From Spirogloea muscicola (lineage: Eukaryota; Streptophyta; Zygnematophyceae; Spirogloeales; Spirogloeaceae), in contig WELB01000034.1 in assembly GCA_009602725.1 (NCBI GenBank), forward strand, positions 598,811-662,810: 64,000 bases of DNA, read 5' to 3'. Below are positions 10,770-26,639 of this stretch, piece after piece. The translations under genes and the position numbers were made by a program. The notes below the pieces were generated by a model. The model saw only the letters and a program-made list of their open reading frames with translations, was not told where the DNA came from and did not search any database. How positions within the stretch are numbered: the stretch's first letter is position 1; every line of letters begins with the position of its first letter.

Positions 10770-11370
10770 CTTCCAGCAGAGGGCGATGGCTGTGATTGGC
10801 CAGCCCGAAAGAGTGAACAATCGAAGGGGCCAGAAAAGAAGAAGAAGAGAGAAGGGCTGGCCCATTGAGGAATAGGGGCTGGAAAAAGAAGTGCGCGCCC
10901 ATAGAGAAGAGGGGCCGGCAAAGCCAGCCCAAAAAAGAATGGACAATGTCCAAAGCCAAAGAAAGAGGAGCCGGAGAAAAAGCCAGCCCAGAAAAGCATC
11001 AAACCACAACAAGCCACTCAGTAGAAAGAACGCGCAATAAAAGCCAGCCAGGTGCATACGGAGGGTGTTCATCAGCGAATTAGCGGAGCCACGAGAAGAG
11101 AGAAGGAATTTCGTGTATTTGGAACAACCGAAGGCCAAATGGCCAAGTACAAAGGCAAGCACATCCTAAGACCTAACACCTACAGAGAAGAGAGAAGACG
11201 CGCGGAGCGCATGAAATAAAGGGAGGCCAATTCAAGCCAACAAAACATTGTTCAGGCAGAATCCAGTGCAGGATAAACAAGGCTACATAAAACGGAGCCC
11301 TTATGCTAAGGTGCCTAAGGTAACAGGGTGGACGATAGTACCCACGGATAAAAAGAAGGGAAGCGGTAAG
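10770..11370 (-). mobile_element. Reverse-oriented retroelement 3' ends in the RH20 5' flank
   Basis: Hairpin tails occur at about 10785-10830, 10850-10880, 10885-10960 and 10978-11000. A family-B 3' UTR (AAATTTCGTGTATTTG, GGCCAAATGGCCAAGTAC) spans 11105-11180. A family-A tail (GCGCGGAGCGCATGAA) and UTR span 11195-11370. The last copy ends about 270 bases before the helicase ATG, so it probably lies in or beside the promoter. Confidence 0.6.
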
Positions 11371-11408
11371 CGCCGGCTGGCAAGGGGGTTACTTGCTCCG
11401 TCCAGCCC

Positions 11409-11458
11409 TAGCGGCCGCCGCCGCCGCCGCCGCCGTCGCCGCCGCCGCCGCCGCGGCG
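11409..11458. repeat. GCC/CGC trinucleotide run upstream of RH20
   Basis: A near-perfect run of GCC/GCG triplets, about 190 bases before the helicase start codon. Similar runs precede most other genes in the window. Confidence 0.85.
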
Positions 11459-11643
11459 CGCGCCCTTCATCCTCCCATCTTCCATCCTTCCGCTGTGCCT
11501 GACCTCGCTTGCCGCAACGAGCGTCGCGCGGCCAGGCGCCCGCCCTGCCCTCCGCTGCCGAGTCCACCGCTGCCTCGCTCCGGTTCCGGATCCGGCAGCC
11601 GCCGCCGCCGCCGCGGGTGAAGCGCGGCCCTGCGCCGGGCGCC

Positions 11644-16073
<4,430 letters not shown>

Positions 16074-16802
16074 GCGCATGAGGGCATCCGAACCTGTGTG
16101 TATTGTGGCGGCATTTCGGACCAGTCTTCTTCTCTAGCACTGCACATCACTCTGTGAAGGCCTGGATGAGAGTGGACGCGTGCCCTGGTGATTGCAATCT
16201 TGGCACGCTGGTCACGGAGAAGTTTGCATCGACAGCATCACTAGAGATGTTACACTGATCCTGACCCACGCCATTCGTGTACTCCTCCTCCTGGGTGCTT
16301 GCCTGCTGTGCCATGCTCGAGATAGTTGAGGAGGGTGCAGTCATACCCTTCTACTTAGCCTGTGCACCCTTCAACATGTGTCCCTCTTCTCTGTCGGCAG
16401 ATTACAGTTGCCGCCATTTGTGGGAGCGGCTTTGTCTTGCAACCTTATCTACATCTAGCTTGACTTGTTTAGTGGATTGGTACCTAGCGCTTTTGAAATC
16501 CAAGGAGTCTAGCAGCAAGCCGGCATTGCCATGACATTCACACCCAGCATGCCTGTATTCACAACCACCTCCAGAGAGATGCACATATTGCAGTTGAGAA
16601 TCACTCGGCGCCATTGGGCAATTTCTGGATTGCTGAACGCTCTAAGCAGTGCCGGAGTGGGTGAAGCTATCCCAGCTACTAATGTCAGAAATATTAAGTT
16701 GCACATTGGGGGACCTATCCTGCTGCCAAGCCATGCACCACTGAAGATAGTTCCACAGAGCAGATTTGCCCTAAATGGACTAGTGATGTGGCGCTGAAGT
16801 GC
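16074..16802. other. Convergent 3' flanks of RH20 and BCCP
   Basis: The two genes end facing each other here. I see no open frame, RNA gene or repeat that I can support. The stretch presumably holds both 3' UTRs. Confidence 0.6.
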
Positions 16803-18637
16803 TCATGGCTTGATCGCGTAGAGAGGCTGCAACAGAGTTGGGCAATGGCTTCAGAATACATAGCAAGAACAGTAGAAACACCAGATTTTCACAGGGCATC
16901 ACTTCGGGCTTGTCAGCTGATTTACACCTGAAGGAAAAACTTTTGTACGTGCTTCATACACATATGTCCCCGTCACGGAGCCTTCACGTGGCACTCTAGA
17001 CATGTGGATGTGCAACTTTAGCAGGGCGGGGGTTGTACCGTATCGATTGCCACGGGCTTGCCGTCATCTGTTAGAATGGCCTCAATAGTGCCAGTCTGGT
17101 CGGCCTGCAAAATAAATCAGCAAAGGTTTGCTCATTCTGCTCATGCAGCTGCCTGATTACTGGTTGGCTGCTTTACCTGTGCTCACTGATTGGAGCACTT
17201 AAACACTATGATCCAAAATACCACCTATTAAGAATGACCGCCCTAGGGCTAAAAATAGATCTGGCACTTTCAACAAGGAGAGCTAGCCTTCTCTAGCTGC
17301 TGAGCAATAGTACAAGCCTGCCTGACTGTGCCACTTTTACGTCACGAATTTCTGATCCAGAACAGGAGAAGTCGTGGGTTGGAGTAAACAAATAAGTCAG
17401 CACAAAGCTTTAGGAGCAAGCCATGTTCCTGAGCTCACCTCTATCTCATTCATCAGCTTCATGGCCTCCACAATGCAGACAACCTGCCCTTTGGTGACTT
17501 TGTCGCCGACCTGGTGCATTCCTCGCAAGACATGCAATGCAGGTACTGCCCTTTAAAGCAATCTTGTGTCGTGTAGAGAGAACGTGGAGCATTGATATCT
17601 CCATTAATCTTGTTGTACAGTGTGAGGCACACTTCAAGGTTACCATTGCAATTTGGAAACGGAAGGATCCTAACAAGCAACCTTATGCCATGTTCAATCA
17701 GCACCTTGCAGCAAGTAAGCAGAAACCAGATTGATAAGAGTCGACAACCTTGACAAAGGGAGGCTCTCCTGGTGCTGGAGATCGATAGAACGTGCCAGCC
17801 ATGGGAGACAGCATAGGTGGTACTGTAGAGGGAGGAGGTGGTGGCGGAGCAGCCGGCTCTGCTGTTGATGCAGAAGGAGCTGCCGCAGCCACAGGAGGGG
17901 GGGACGCTGCAGGGGCGGGCGGCGGGGCAGCCATGTACTGCGGCCAGGCGGTGTGGGCCATGACATGCGGCCCCGGCAGTGACCCCTGGTGCTGCTGCAC
18001 AGGCGCGGGAAGTGCTTCCTTCTTCCGGATTGTGATCTCGTAGTGCTTGTGCTTCAGCTCGAGTTCCACGATGTCCCGCGAGTCCACCAGCCTACAGTAC
18101 CACAGCACCAGCAGCCAGAATATCCGATGAGTGCTAACAGAAAGTACACAGTGCCTGCCGACTGGCAAGTCTGTCACGGCTATGAGCCAGAGTGAGCTGC
18201 TTCTGCCATCCTCAGATGCAGTCCAAAGGTAGCTCACCTTTACACCAATCACAAGCAAGACAATGGGACTAACTGCTTAACAACTCAATGCATTGGTGAC
18301 AATGTAAGGTTAGGTGCCCCCAGCATAGAGTTGCCATTGAGCTGCAATTTGTTTTGTGAGGAAGCTTGTGCAGAGGGAGAGTCTCTTGAAGCCAAGGAAG
18401 CCGCGGGCGCGTCCTCGCAACCGTGAAGGGACTCACTACCTTGAGAAGGCCTGCAACTGAGCAAGAAACGGTGGCTTACTTGACAAGGTTGGCAACATCA
18501 GATATGAATGCAGATGTTTCCTGAATGTCGGGGATGTCCGCAGGACCGTCCAGGTCATGAGGCTTGGAGTCTGGTAACTGGGGTATCTCGGCTCTGGGGC
18601 CGTCAGCTACAGCTGGCGATGTTGATCCCACAGCGAC
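16803..18637 (-). CDS. BCCP: Biotin carboxyl carrier protein of plastid acetyl-CoA carboxylase (5' end unresolved)
   Basis: Five exons are firm: 18637-18480, 18091-17749, 17510-17439, 17104-17039 and 16826-16803. All phases match. They encode 220 residues: FISDVANLVKLVDSRDIVEL, EITIRKKEAL, a Pro/Ala-rich hinge (PPPAPAASPPP), then the lipoyl/biotinyl fold MLSPMAGTFYRSPAPGEPPF, VGDKVTKGQVVC and VEAMKLMNEIE. The Lys of EAMKLM is the biotin site. The last exon is only eight codons (PLYAIKP, stop). This subunit carries biotin between carboxylase and carboxyltransferase for plastid malonyl-CoA synthesis. The transit-peptide exon must lie upstream. Arg/Ala-rich frames at 19043-18900 are candidates, but none splices in phase, and the adjacent assembly gap may hide the true first exon. 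Confidence 0.9.
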
Positions 18638-19250
18638 CTGAATGATGTGCCAAGGTTGGTGACAAAGGTGATGCTCAATCAATGCACTGATCAACTTGAC
18701 TGGTCTCTAACGATCTGCATAAAAGCATTGGTATGACGAGGTAGCTACTCGCACTGTTATGTCCAGCATTCATCATCGGAATGGGAACTGCCCAACCGCC
18801 GGCAGGGCTAACCGGCGAGTCCAATGCCAGCGGCTGATCAGTCAATGAGGTGGACAGCTGAGGGGCAGCATTGCAGGCCGTGCTGGCAGGCCTACATCAT
18901 TCACGTTGGCGGCGCAGGTGAGCGGCCGTCCGGACGCGCTCGCGGCGCCCTGCAGCACGCAATGGAGTGCAGAGGCCGAGCTGCCAGTCAAGGCCGAGTC
19001 TGGCAGCTGCAGGGCGCTGCACAAGGGAGAAGTGACGAGCCATCTGTCTCGCGAGCAGGTCGGCAATGGCGGCACGGAGACGGCCAGCAGACACGGCAGA
19101 GGTGCGTGGAGCGGCGCCTTACGCTCGTGCCAAGCGGCTGGCTCCGCCGCAGGTCCGGGCGCCGGCCGGCCAGCCCGAAGCCCCGCGCCCGGGGCGCCAC
19201 GATCCTCCCCGCGCCGAGCCCCGCGCGCAGCTCCGAGCCGACGTCGCTGG

Positions 19251-19511
19251 GAGATTGAAACAATGGGCCAAGAAGCGAAAGCGGGCTTTGGCTGGTCGCC
19301 GCGCCCTCGTCNNNNNNNNNNNNNNNNNNNNNNNNNNNNGCGCCGCCGCGCCGAAAGCGCCGCTGCCGCCGCCGCCGCCGCCGCCGCCGCCGCAGGAGGC
19401 GGGGTGGGGGGCAGGCTCTGCGGCCGGGGAATGGTGGAGGGGGCACTTCAGAGATTGAAACAATGGGCCAAGAAGCGAAAGCGGGCTTTGGCTGGTCGCC
19501 GCGCCCTCGTC
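19251..19511. repeat. 61-bp exact direct repeat flanking an assembly gap
   Basis: Bases 19251-19311 and 19451-19511 are identical (start GAGATTGAAACAATGGGCC, end GCGCCCTCGTC). The first copy stops exactly at the N run. The DNA upstream of each copy differs. This fits an unresolved overlap or haplotype join at the gap as well as a true duplication. Confidence 0.8.
19312..19339. other. Assembly gap (28 N) followed by a GCC run
   Basis: Twenty-eight unresolved bases are followed at 19340-19393 by GCC/CCG triplets. Frames reading through the Ns should not be trusted. Confidence 0.95.
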
Positions 19512-19924
19512 TCCCACCCGCCTCCCTCCCTCCTCGGCTCCCCCCTCCCCTCCTTTCATACGGACTAGATACCAGGCGCCTCACCTGCCTGCCCCCCCCC
19601 GGGCTCCCGTCGGGAGCGGTGCCCGGATGGGGACAGGTCTCGCGGTGTGAACGCGCCCCCTCCCACCAGCAGTCCGTCTCCACCGCCAGATTGGTGAGCT
19701 GCTCCCGATGCCGTCCGATGGGGCCCCGCTCAGCTACCGTCACCTCGTGGCCGCCCGATCGCCTCCCCCACCCTTCGCGGAGACCCCCTCGCAGCCCGCC
19801 GCGTGGCGCCGCTGCTGCGACAGTTGGGGTTGTCCCTCGCTGGGCGCACCCCGCAAACAGTACCCAAGCGCGCCGCCCCCCCACCTCAGCTCCCAGTCTT
19901 CCTCTTGAACACAATACGCACTCC

Positions 19925-20330
19925 ATTTCCTTTTTGGTCCATTCCTGTTTTGTCCATTCTTTTGGGCTGGCCTCTTCCAGCCACCATTTAATCTGGCCGC
20001 GCTTACATACATTATTGTTGGGATGTATTCATGTGAAAGGCCACCTGGGCTGAACGTGGATAGCGACCGCCCTCTAGCGAAGTGGCTCAACCTGAAGCAA
20101 GGCGATGTCTGTAAAAGGCCAGCCCAAAAGAAGGAAGCGTTTACCGACCACAAGGGGGGCGCTGGCTGTTCATGGCCAGCCCAAAAGGAATGGACAATGG
20201 TCAAGAAGGAACAGCACTTCCACGGTATAAGGCTGTGGCTGTGAGAGGCCAGCCCAAATGGAATAAACAAGGTTAGAAAGGGCCGGAAGGTGCGAAATCA
20301 AGAAACTCCTCTCGGCTGGCGGCAGCTGAG
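19925..20330. repeat. Retroelement 3'-tail copies in both orientations
   Basis: A plus-oriented tail at 19940-20008 (TTGTCCATTCTTTTGGGCTG, CAGCCACC, ATCTGGCCGCGCTT) is followed by reverse copies at about 20105-20135, 20160-20205 and 20235-20290. No coding remnant is attached to most of them. The stretch 19512-19924 is GC-rich with no gene I can support. Confidence 0.55.
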
Positions 20331-21083
20331 ACACCCCGGGAGCAAGTGGCTGCTGTGTGAGCTGACAGAGAGCTGCAGCGTTTGGGTCCAGCAGTGACTT
20401 CTGGGAATGCAGCTCAATTTTCCTTAACGAGTAGATGAAGATTGAAGAAGAGGGCGAAAAGCGTCATTCTGTTGAAAGCCGGACGCAGTCAATATTGTGG
20501 TCAGGAGTGGCCGGGAAGGACTGTTCGAGGAGGCGGTGGCTGTGAAAGGGCCCCCCAGATAGCTGGCCGAAGAAGATGATGGCGATGGCCGTGCATGCCA
20601 GCCCAACAAAGCTTGAACAAAGCACAAAGAGTCACTCCACTCTCAACTTCCCCCCCTCCGAGTGCCTACTTATCCTGCTCACCATCGAAGTCGCAGTGGG
20701 CCTCCGACCCTGTGAGGCCCCACTACGGCCAATTATACATCATGATACGCGCAATTCTGCAATCATACATGATTATGAGCACGACTCTGCAATCTGTCAC
20801 CTCTGTTGACACTCGAGCTGCTTACTACAGCGGCTAACTCACAAACTACAGCCATTCAAGTTTCCCGCCCAGTACTGCGCCAGTGTCAGATGCAAAGCCA
20901 TCAAAATACCACTGTCCACTATAATTATAATGACAAGAATGGCGGATACTCATACTGTCTGCTTATTAATGCTTGGTCCAACAAAGGTAAACGGCCCTGC
21001 TGAAGTCCTACTCAAGGCCCTGTAGGTCCTGATGTCTAGAAGGAGGTCAGGGCCTCACATCTATCTTCGATGCAGGCAATCAA
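20331..21083. other. Gene-free stretch downstream of pyruvate kinase
   Basis: One degenerate tail-like hairpin sequence is at about 20530-20620. Otherwise nothing is recognised. The distal part is presumably the pyruvate kinase 3' UTR. Confidence 0.45.
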
Positions 21084-24000
21084 TCATCTGTCTAACCTCC
21101 TTACGGTCCTCACTTGAATGTGATGCGTCGACTCTGATCTCCAGATAGGCTGCCGCCCACTTTGGACGAGAGCAACCTCTTCGCCAACATTCACCATGCC
21201 CTGCCTCTGCATATAAGCAATTGGGCCACAATGATTACCTGGCTAGGATCATTTGCAACTGTCCTGACATAGTGCAGATTGATGCTGCCATTGCAAGGTG
21301 GTAGTTTTGAGAAGAGATACATAGATGGTGTCATCCTGAGCATTTGTAAATGCCTCCTGACTGTGTGGCCCTTTACAGATATTCCAAACAATCTGCCCAG
21401 ATTTTGTTGACACTTTGCCCTAGCCTGGTGGAGCACGTGCAGATATGCAGCCCGGACAACAAGACATCCAAGTGACAAACCTGTAATGTGTCCAGTGCTT
21501 GATTGAATGTCTCCTCTGCATCAGACGAGAAGGGCATGTATAGTGCACGCACCCCATGGTACAAAGCTAACCTCTGTTGAACCCTTTTTCTGTAGAAAGA
21601 GAACATTCTTGCTTGCACAGGTCAGACACAGTACTTTACTGACCAGAAGGCCAATTACTTACTCCAAGCTAACACCTGAAGCACCCGCTTAGAGCAAGCA
21701 ACTGACACTTGCTCATACATGAAAACTCTTCCTCACAACGAGCCCCCAACCTACATGACCAACTTCTGTATGGCAGCAAGGAACAAAGCTGGTCAAGGCA
21801 CGTGGCTTACTCATTGGTGAAGGCAAAGGTTGTGCCAAGTGGCCTGTAGTGGCTCAGCAGCATGGCCATGAAACCGCTTCTAGTGAAAACCAGGATGCTT
21901 GCCCCCAATGTGTTTGACATCATCGTAGCATGGAATGCAAACATCTCAGACATATGATTCTGCACACCAATTTGTACAAGTAAGCCATGCAGCCCTCTGC
22001 AGCACCATGACAGCAAGAGCGTAAAGTGGCAGCAACACAAGCAAGCTCACGCCTTCATAAAGTAAAAGGGGGAGATGAGGGGGAGATGGAATGTCGCAAG
22101 CAGAGGAAAGAGATTCTTTTTCACCTTGAATGCCCGGCCAAGGTTTGCTGGAGCAACTGCATCAAGCATTGTTGCCTCAGTGCGCATGGCCACCGTGTGC
22201 ATTACACGAACAGCTTTCAGAGGGAATCTGTGCCATGGCTTGACCTCCTCGTCAGCTACTCAGCACGTCACATACAACACGTCACAAACAGCAGAATAGA
22301 GCGTCTTGACCAGCTTCCAGGATCCCTATGCTCACGAACAACTGATGCACACAGCTAAAGAATGATAGCTCAGGAGTCTCCTGTGCTATCATTTGCTATC
22401 TAGTGTTAGTTAGGGAGGAAGCTTCTCTACAAGCAGTCTACTGAGTCAGTTTAAGAATTTGCAGGTCCAAGGCCATGCAGTAACTCACTTTCCATGTGCA
22501 GTTTCTCCTGAGAGCATCACAGCATCAGCACCCTCCCGCACAGCAATAGCAATGTCAGAAACCTCTGCACGGGTTGGTGTGGGGGCCGCAATCATGCTCT
22601 CCAACATATTAGTTGCAACAATGACAGGTTTTCCCATGGATCGACACATCCGGATGATCTCGCCCTGCCGAAATTGACAGGTCTAAATGTCAGGCTGGAT
22701 GAAAGTATAGAAGCAATCATGTCGTACACTCTTAGCTGCTGCAAAAGTTGCTGCTTAATTAAACACCTGCAATCTGGACATACAACTTGTTCAAGCGTAC
22801 CTGCAGCAGGGGTACCTCTTCAATCGGCAATTCAGCTCCAAGATCACCACGGGCGACCATTGCCTACATGCCCAATCAGTTCTGCTTATCTAAGCAGCCA
22901 TCCTTCGGGTTCTCTTCTGTTCTCATCAGTGCGGCTACAAAGTTGTAATACTTGCTGCCACTGTTGTGATGCATTAGAGCAAGCTAAGAGCAGCAATAAC
23001 TTGCCCCTCACCCCGTCAGCTGCATCCAAGATTGAGTGTAGATTAGGGATGGAGTCTGCACTCTCAATCTTCACAAGTACATTGATGTCTGCATTGCTCG
23101 CTGCACGTGCAAGTAGACAGTAGTGTAAGCCTCGCGGACAAAGCAAATGAGTCGGCCCATCATTGCTGGCACCGTTGGAGCTCACCAAGGAACAGGTGCA
23201 GGCATCACAATAAACAAGACCAGCATCACGCATGTTCCCTTAAATAGCAATGCACAGAAACCACTGCCCCATTGTCCACTTGTTATCAAGAGGCCACCGC
23301 AGGAGATAAACAAGCAGGCTTGAAGAAATGACAAGCAAGAATCGTACTTTTAACATATGTTAAAAAGCTTACATTGGAGAAAGGCCTTGAGCTCATGCAC
23401 TACTTGTGCATCCTTCACAAATGACAGGGCGTAGTAATCCACTCCGTGCTCCACTCCAAATTTGATGTCATCCCAGTCCTTCTCTGAACTCCAGAAGTAT
23501 GGCTGGTCAGTGAGGCTACAATCCACCTGCACCTGTAAGACAGCAGTAAGAACTAAATTTCAAGACATGCACAAGACCTGAAGTACAACCAAAGTCTGGA
23601 ATCTGCCTGTTACCTGTGATGGAAGGCAAGGTTGCACTTTTCCCTCGTACATTTAGGTGTCGTCTAGACTTCAGCTCGCCTCCATCCACCACTTCACAGC
23701 CCACGTCCACGGCAGTCTTCCAAAGCACTTGGAGTGACATCATGCCGCCTGCAGAAAGTACAGTCTCTTCTAATTTGGAGCGAATGAAGAATGAAGAATA
23801 TGAATGCATAGCAGCATGAGCAACTAGCCAAGCATGATGGCTACTATAACACAGATAGTGCTTACTCCACCTCACATCGATGGCTGGAGAGTTGTATTGA
23901 TGTGAACTATCTTGCATATACAGTGATCATGCTGCTCCTATCAACAGAACCCACAGCTCAGATGGCAGTAGCAGTAAGTTAGTCTCACCATCAATGAGAA

Positions 24001-25218
24001 TGATGTCCCCAACTTCTACATCATTCACAAAGCCATCATAATTTACGCTGACCATCGTCTCTGTGCTAACACCTCGTTTGATTGTGAAGTCGAATTTGTC
24101 ACCCTTTTTCAACCACAGTGGCTTCTGCAGGTCGCCACTTCTGACCTCTGGACCCTGGTTCACAAATTTGGAACAATATATTCTGAAGAAAGAAAGTCCA
24201 GCATCTGAGGCAGTTGATGCAACATGAGAACCACAAACCTCGACATGCAATGTGTGACTGCATACAGTTGTTTAAGATTGTCCCTGCAGCTTCTTAGGAT
24301 TCGTCTTTGACAAGCCACAGAGGCTCAAAGGAAATGACAACGCCAGCACTGGCATATACCTTCGTATCCAGCATGAGCGCAATAGTATTTGCGCCCACAG
24401 ATTCGTTGTACTCGCGAACAAGCTTAATGACCTTCAGGTGACTAGCATGGTCTCCATGAGACATGTTCAATCGAGCCACATTCATGCCTGCCTCAGCGAG
24501 CTTCCAGATCATCTCCTTTGTATTGCTCGTCGGTCCAATAGTGCAGACAATCTTCGTCTTCCTCTGTCACGACCAGACCATTCTGGAGCTATGAGCTCGC
24601 AAGCATAGAAGTCATGCTATAGTCACATGAGCTCGTTTCTTGGAGTTGGAGCTCGGTGGAAGGCATATGAGACGATCAAGAAGAAGCTGGAGCTGCTGAT
24701 ACAATGCTCAGGACATCAGTATATCGAAAAGCGCTGTCGATACCTGAAAGGTGGGCTGCGTCCAATTTGAAGGCCTGTGCTCGCCGTCGCGTGTATGGGT
24801 GTCGAAGAGGTCTGCATCCCTGAACTCTTCCTCAAAAAGATCCTCTCCAGCGCGGCGTTGCTCCTCGCTGCTGAATCTGAAGCTTGCTCGGAGAGAGTGT
24901 TAATATGATATCGTCTAGGTAGGGCGCAATGCAAGTGTATCATGTCGGAACATGCAGTGTGGTATGCCTTGGCCGCTCGCCACTCACGGACCTGACGCTG
25001 GGAAGGCCAGTGATCGGGATGGAGGGTATGGTGCGGCGTTCCTTGTCAATCTGCAGCGTGGCGTCGAAGCTGGGCTTCTCCATCACGCAGGACACGCTCG
25101 GCAGCCGCGAGGTCCGTCCGAGCTGGGAGCCGTCATCGCTGTGCAGGAGAGCCTGGACGTCGGCGCCGGCCCGGAGAGCCGCGCGCGGCGGCGTGAAGGC
25201 AGACCTCAGCGCCGCCAT
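21084..25218 (-). CDS. PKP: Plastidial pyruvate kinase, beta type
   Basis: Thirteen exons: 25218-24992 (open to 25437), 24876-24744, 24563-24360, 24154-23989, 23748-23614, 23483-23373, 23100-23012, 22863-22801, 22664-22489, 22227-22125, 21959-21811, 21589-21481 and 21206-21084. All junctions are in phase. From ATG 25218 the protein has 595 residues, close to plant plastid beta subunits. It converts phosphoenolpyruvate and ADP to pyruvate and ATP, feeding plastid acetyl-CoA. Landmarks: [69 protein letters not shown] (catalytic Lys, ~336), [30 protein letters not shown], and the end [19 protein letters not shown]. The chosen start has a strong context (GACGCCATGG) and a transit-like sequence ([18 protein letters not shown]). 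An in-frame upstream ATG at 25437 would add 73 residues but lies in a retroelement tail. Confidence 0.95.
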
Positions 25219-25404
25219 GGCGTCGACGGGCGCGGGCGCGGCCGCGGGGGCGCCGGGCGGCGGGCGGCGCAGCGGCGCAGGGTGCTGACGTTCGGCAAGA
25301 GGAGACGGCTGCTTTGTAAAACGAGCGGCTGTGGAAGCCAAGCCAGGTTCGGCGCGGCGAGGGGGGAGAACCCAGGCGACAGTTGGCGCTGGAGATCGGG
25401 CCGC

Positions 25405-25535
25405 TGCGACGGGAGGAAGAAGGCGCGCGGCGCGCATGAAGTCAAAGGGAGGCCAGGCTAAGGCGCTATTCCATTGCCTTACGTTGTAAGACGTAAGGTA
25501 CTAATGTCGCCTTAGGCACCTTACTTTAGGTATCC
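25405..25535. mobile_element. Back-to-back family-A retroelement ends upstream of PK
   Basis: Bases 25415-25460 hold a minus-oriented family-A tail (sense GGCCTCCCTTTGACTTCATG, then CGCGCCGCGCGCC). It points into the PK gene and contains the ATG at 25435-25437. From 25498 a plus-oriented family-A 3' UTR starts (TACTAATGTCGCCTTAGGC). Confidence 0.65.
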
Positions 25536-25539
25536 GTAT

Positions 25540-25685
25540 TGTAGCGGATAGGGCTAATCGGTGATCCGTAGCCCGCGATTAGCGGATGTTGTATCAGACG
25601 ATGCCCATATACCGGGAACCGGACGGGTGGTGCTGGTGCACCACCTGCGGGGTACCCTGTCCGCCCCTGGGTCTGGCCCGTTACA
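25540..25685. mobile_element. 146-bp insertion with TG..CA ends and 4-bp target duplication (solo-LTR-like)
   Basis: The insert runs TGTAGCGG...CCGTTACA, near-inverted 8-bp ends, and is flanked on both sides by GTAT (25536-25539 and 25686-25689). It interrupts a family-A 3' UTR. The related copy at about 9925-9960 has a single GTAT and no insert, giving an empty-site reference. TG/CA ends and a short target duplication fit a solo LTR or TRIM. A small inverted-repeat element is the alternative. Confidence 0.65.
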
Positions 25686-25689
25686 GTAT

Positions 25690-26380
25690 CATGTCGCCTT
25701 GTTTGATGTGCACTAGACTCTGCCTGAACACTGTATTGGCATGAATTGGCCTCCCTTTCATTTCTTGCGATCCGCCCTCCCTTCTCTGTAAGAGCTCGTC
25801 TCCTATGTGACAGAAAGAAGAAGTACGGCTTATCAAAGAGGGCGAGGGCCGTGAAAGAAGAAGTGCGCGCCCATAGAGAAGAGGGGCTGGCAAAGCCAGC
25901 CCAAAAAAGAATGGACAATGGCCAAAGCCAAAGAAAGAGGAGCCGGAGAAAGGACTACACTACAAAACACTGCAGAACACAGAAACGATGCAGAGGAAAG
26001 CGCAGTACCCACGAGTGAGCAACATCAGGTCTGAGTAGCTCTCAGGGAAAGAGGCACTCCGCCGTGACCCAGAGGCGGCGGCCATGAAAAGCCAGCCCGA
26101 AAAGAAATGGACTAGGTCAGACAAGGTGCGGTTCCCGTAGCAAGACAAGAGGAGGAAAAATTTCGTGTATTTGAAACAACCGAAGGCCAAATGGCCAAGT
26201 ACAAAGGCAAGCACATCTCAAGACCTACATAACAACCTACAGTAGATTGACCCGCTCAGAAACCACGGGTCTAAACATAAAGGTCGCTAACCGATGCCTG
26301 GATACTAGATGGCAGATACGAAGCCCTTCTGCCACCAACTAGAGCTCGCCCAGCTTTCTGGTGCAAAGCATTAGCCTGAG
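25690..26380. mobile_element. Nested retroelement 3' ends (mixed orientation)
   Basis: The rest of the plus family-A UTR ends near 25800. Bases 25855-26080 are the reverse copy of the 10440-10690 element (UTR hairpin, then SYSDLMLLTRGY coding end). A family-B end in reverse (GGCCAAATGGCCAAGTAC, CCCGCTCAGAAACCACGGGT) spans 26155-26370. Confidence 0.6.
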
Positions 26381-26639
26381 CACAAGGAGGGAGCCTCGCT
26401 GAACCGTCGTTTCAAAGAAGAGGGCCCGCAGGGGGCGACGGCTGCAAAAAGCACGAAAGTGCTCTCCGTGGGTCAATGAAACAGCGCGGCCGAATGTTCC
26501 TGACTTGCTGACTACTGCAAGACGGAGAACCATGTAGGGCCGCGCCCGACCGGGGCCGGTGGCCCGCCGCTCGTGGGCGAAAAGCAATGAGTAACCGCCA
26601 CGCGGCATGCGTTCTACTGAAGCGCCGGATCCAAATAAG

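Noticed and set aside
18988-19926. 312-codon minus-strand open frame near BCCP
   Set aside because: It reads through the N gap and the duplicated 61-bp sequence, so its length is an artefact.
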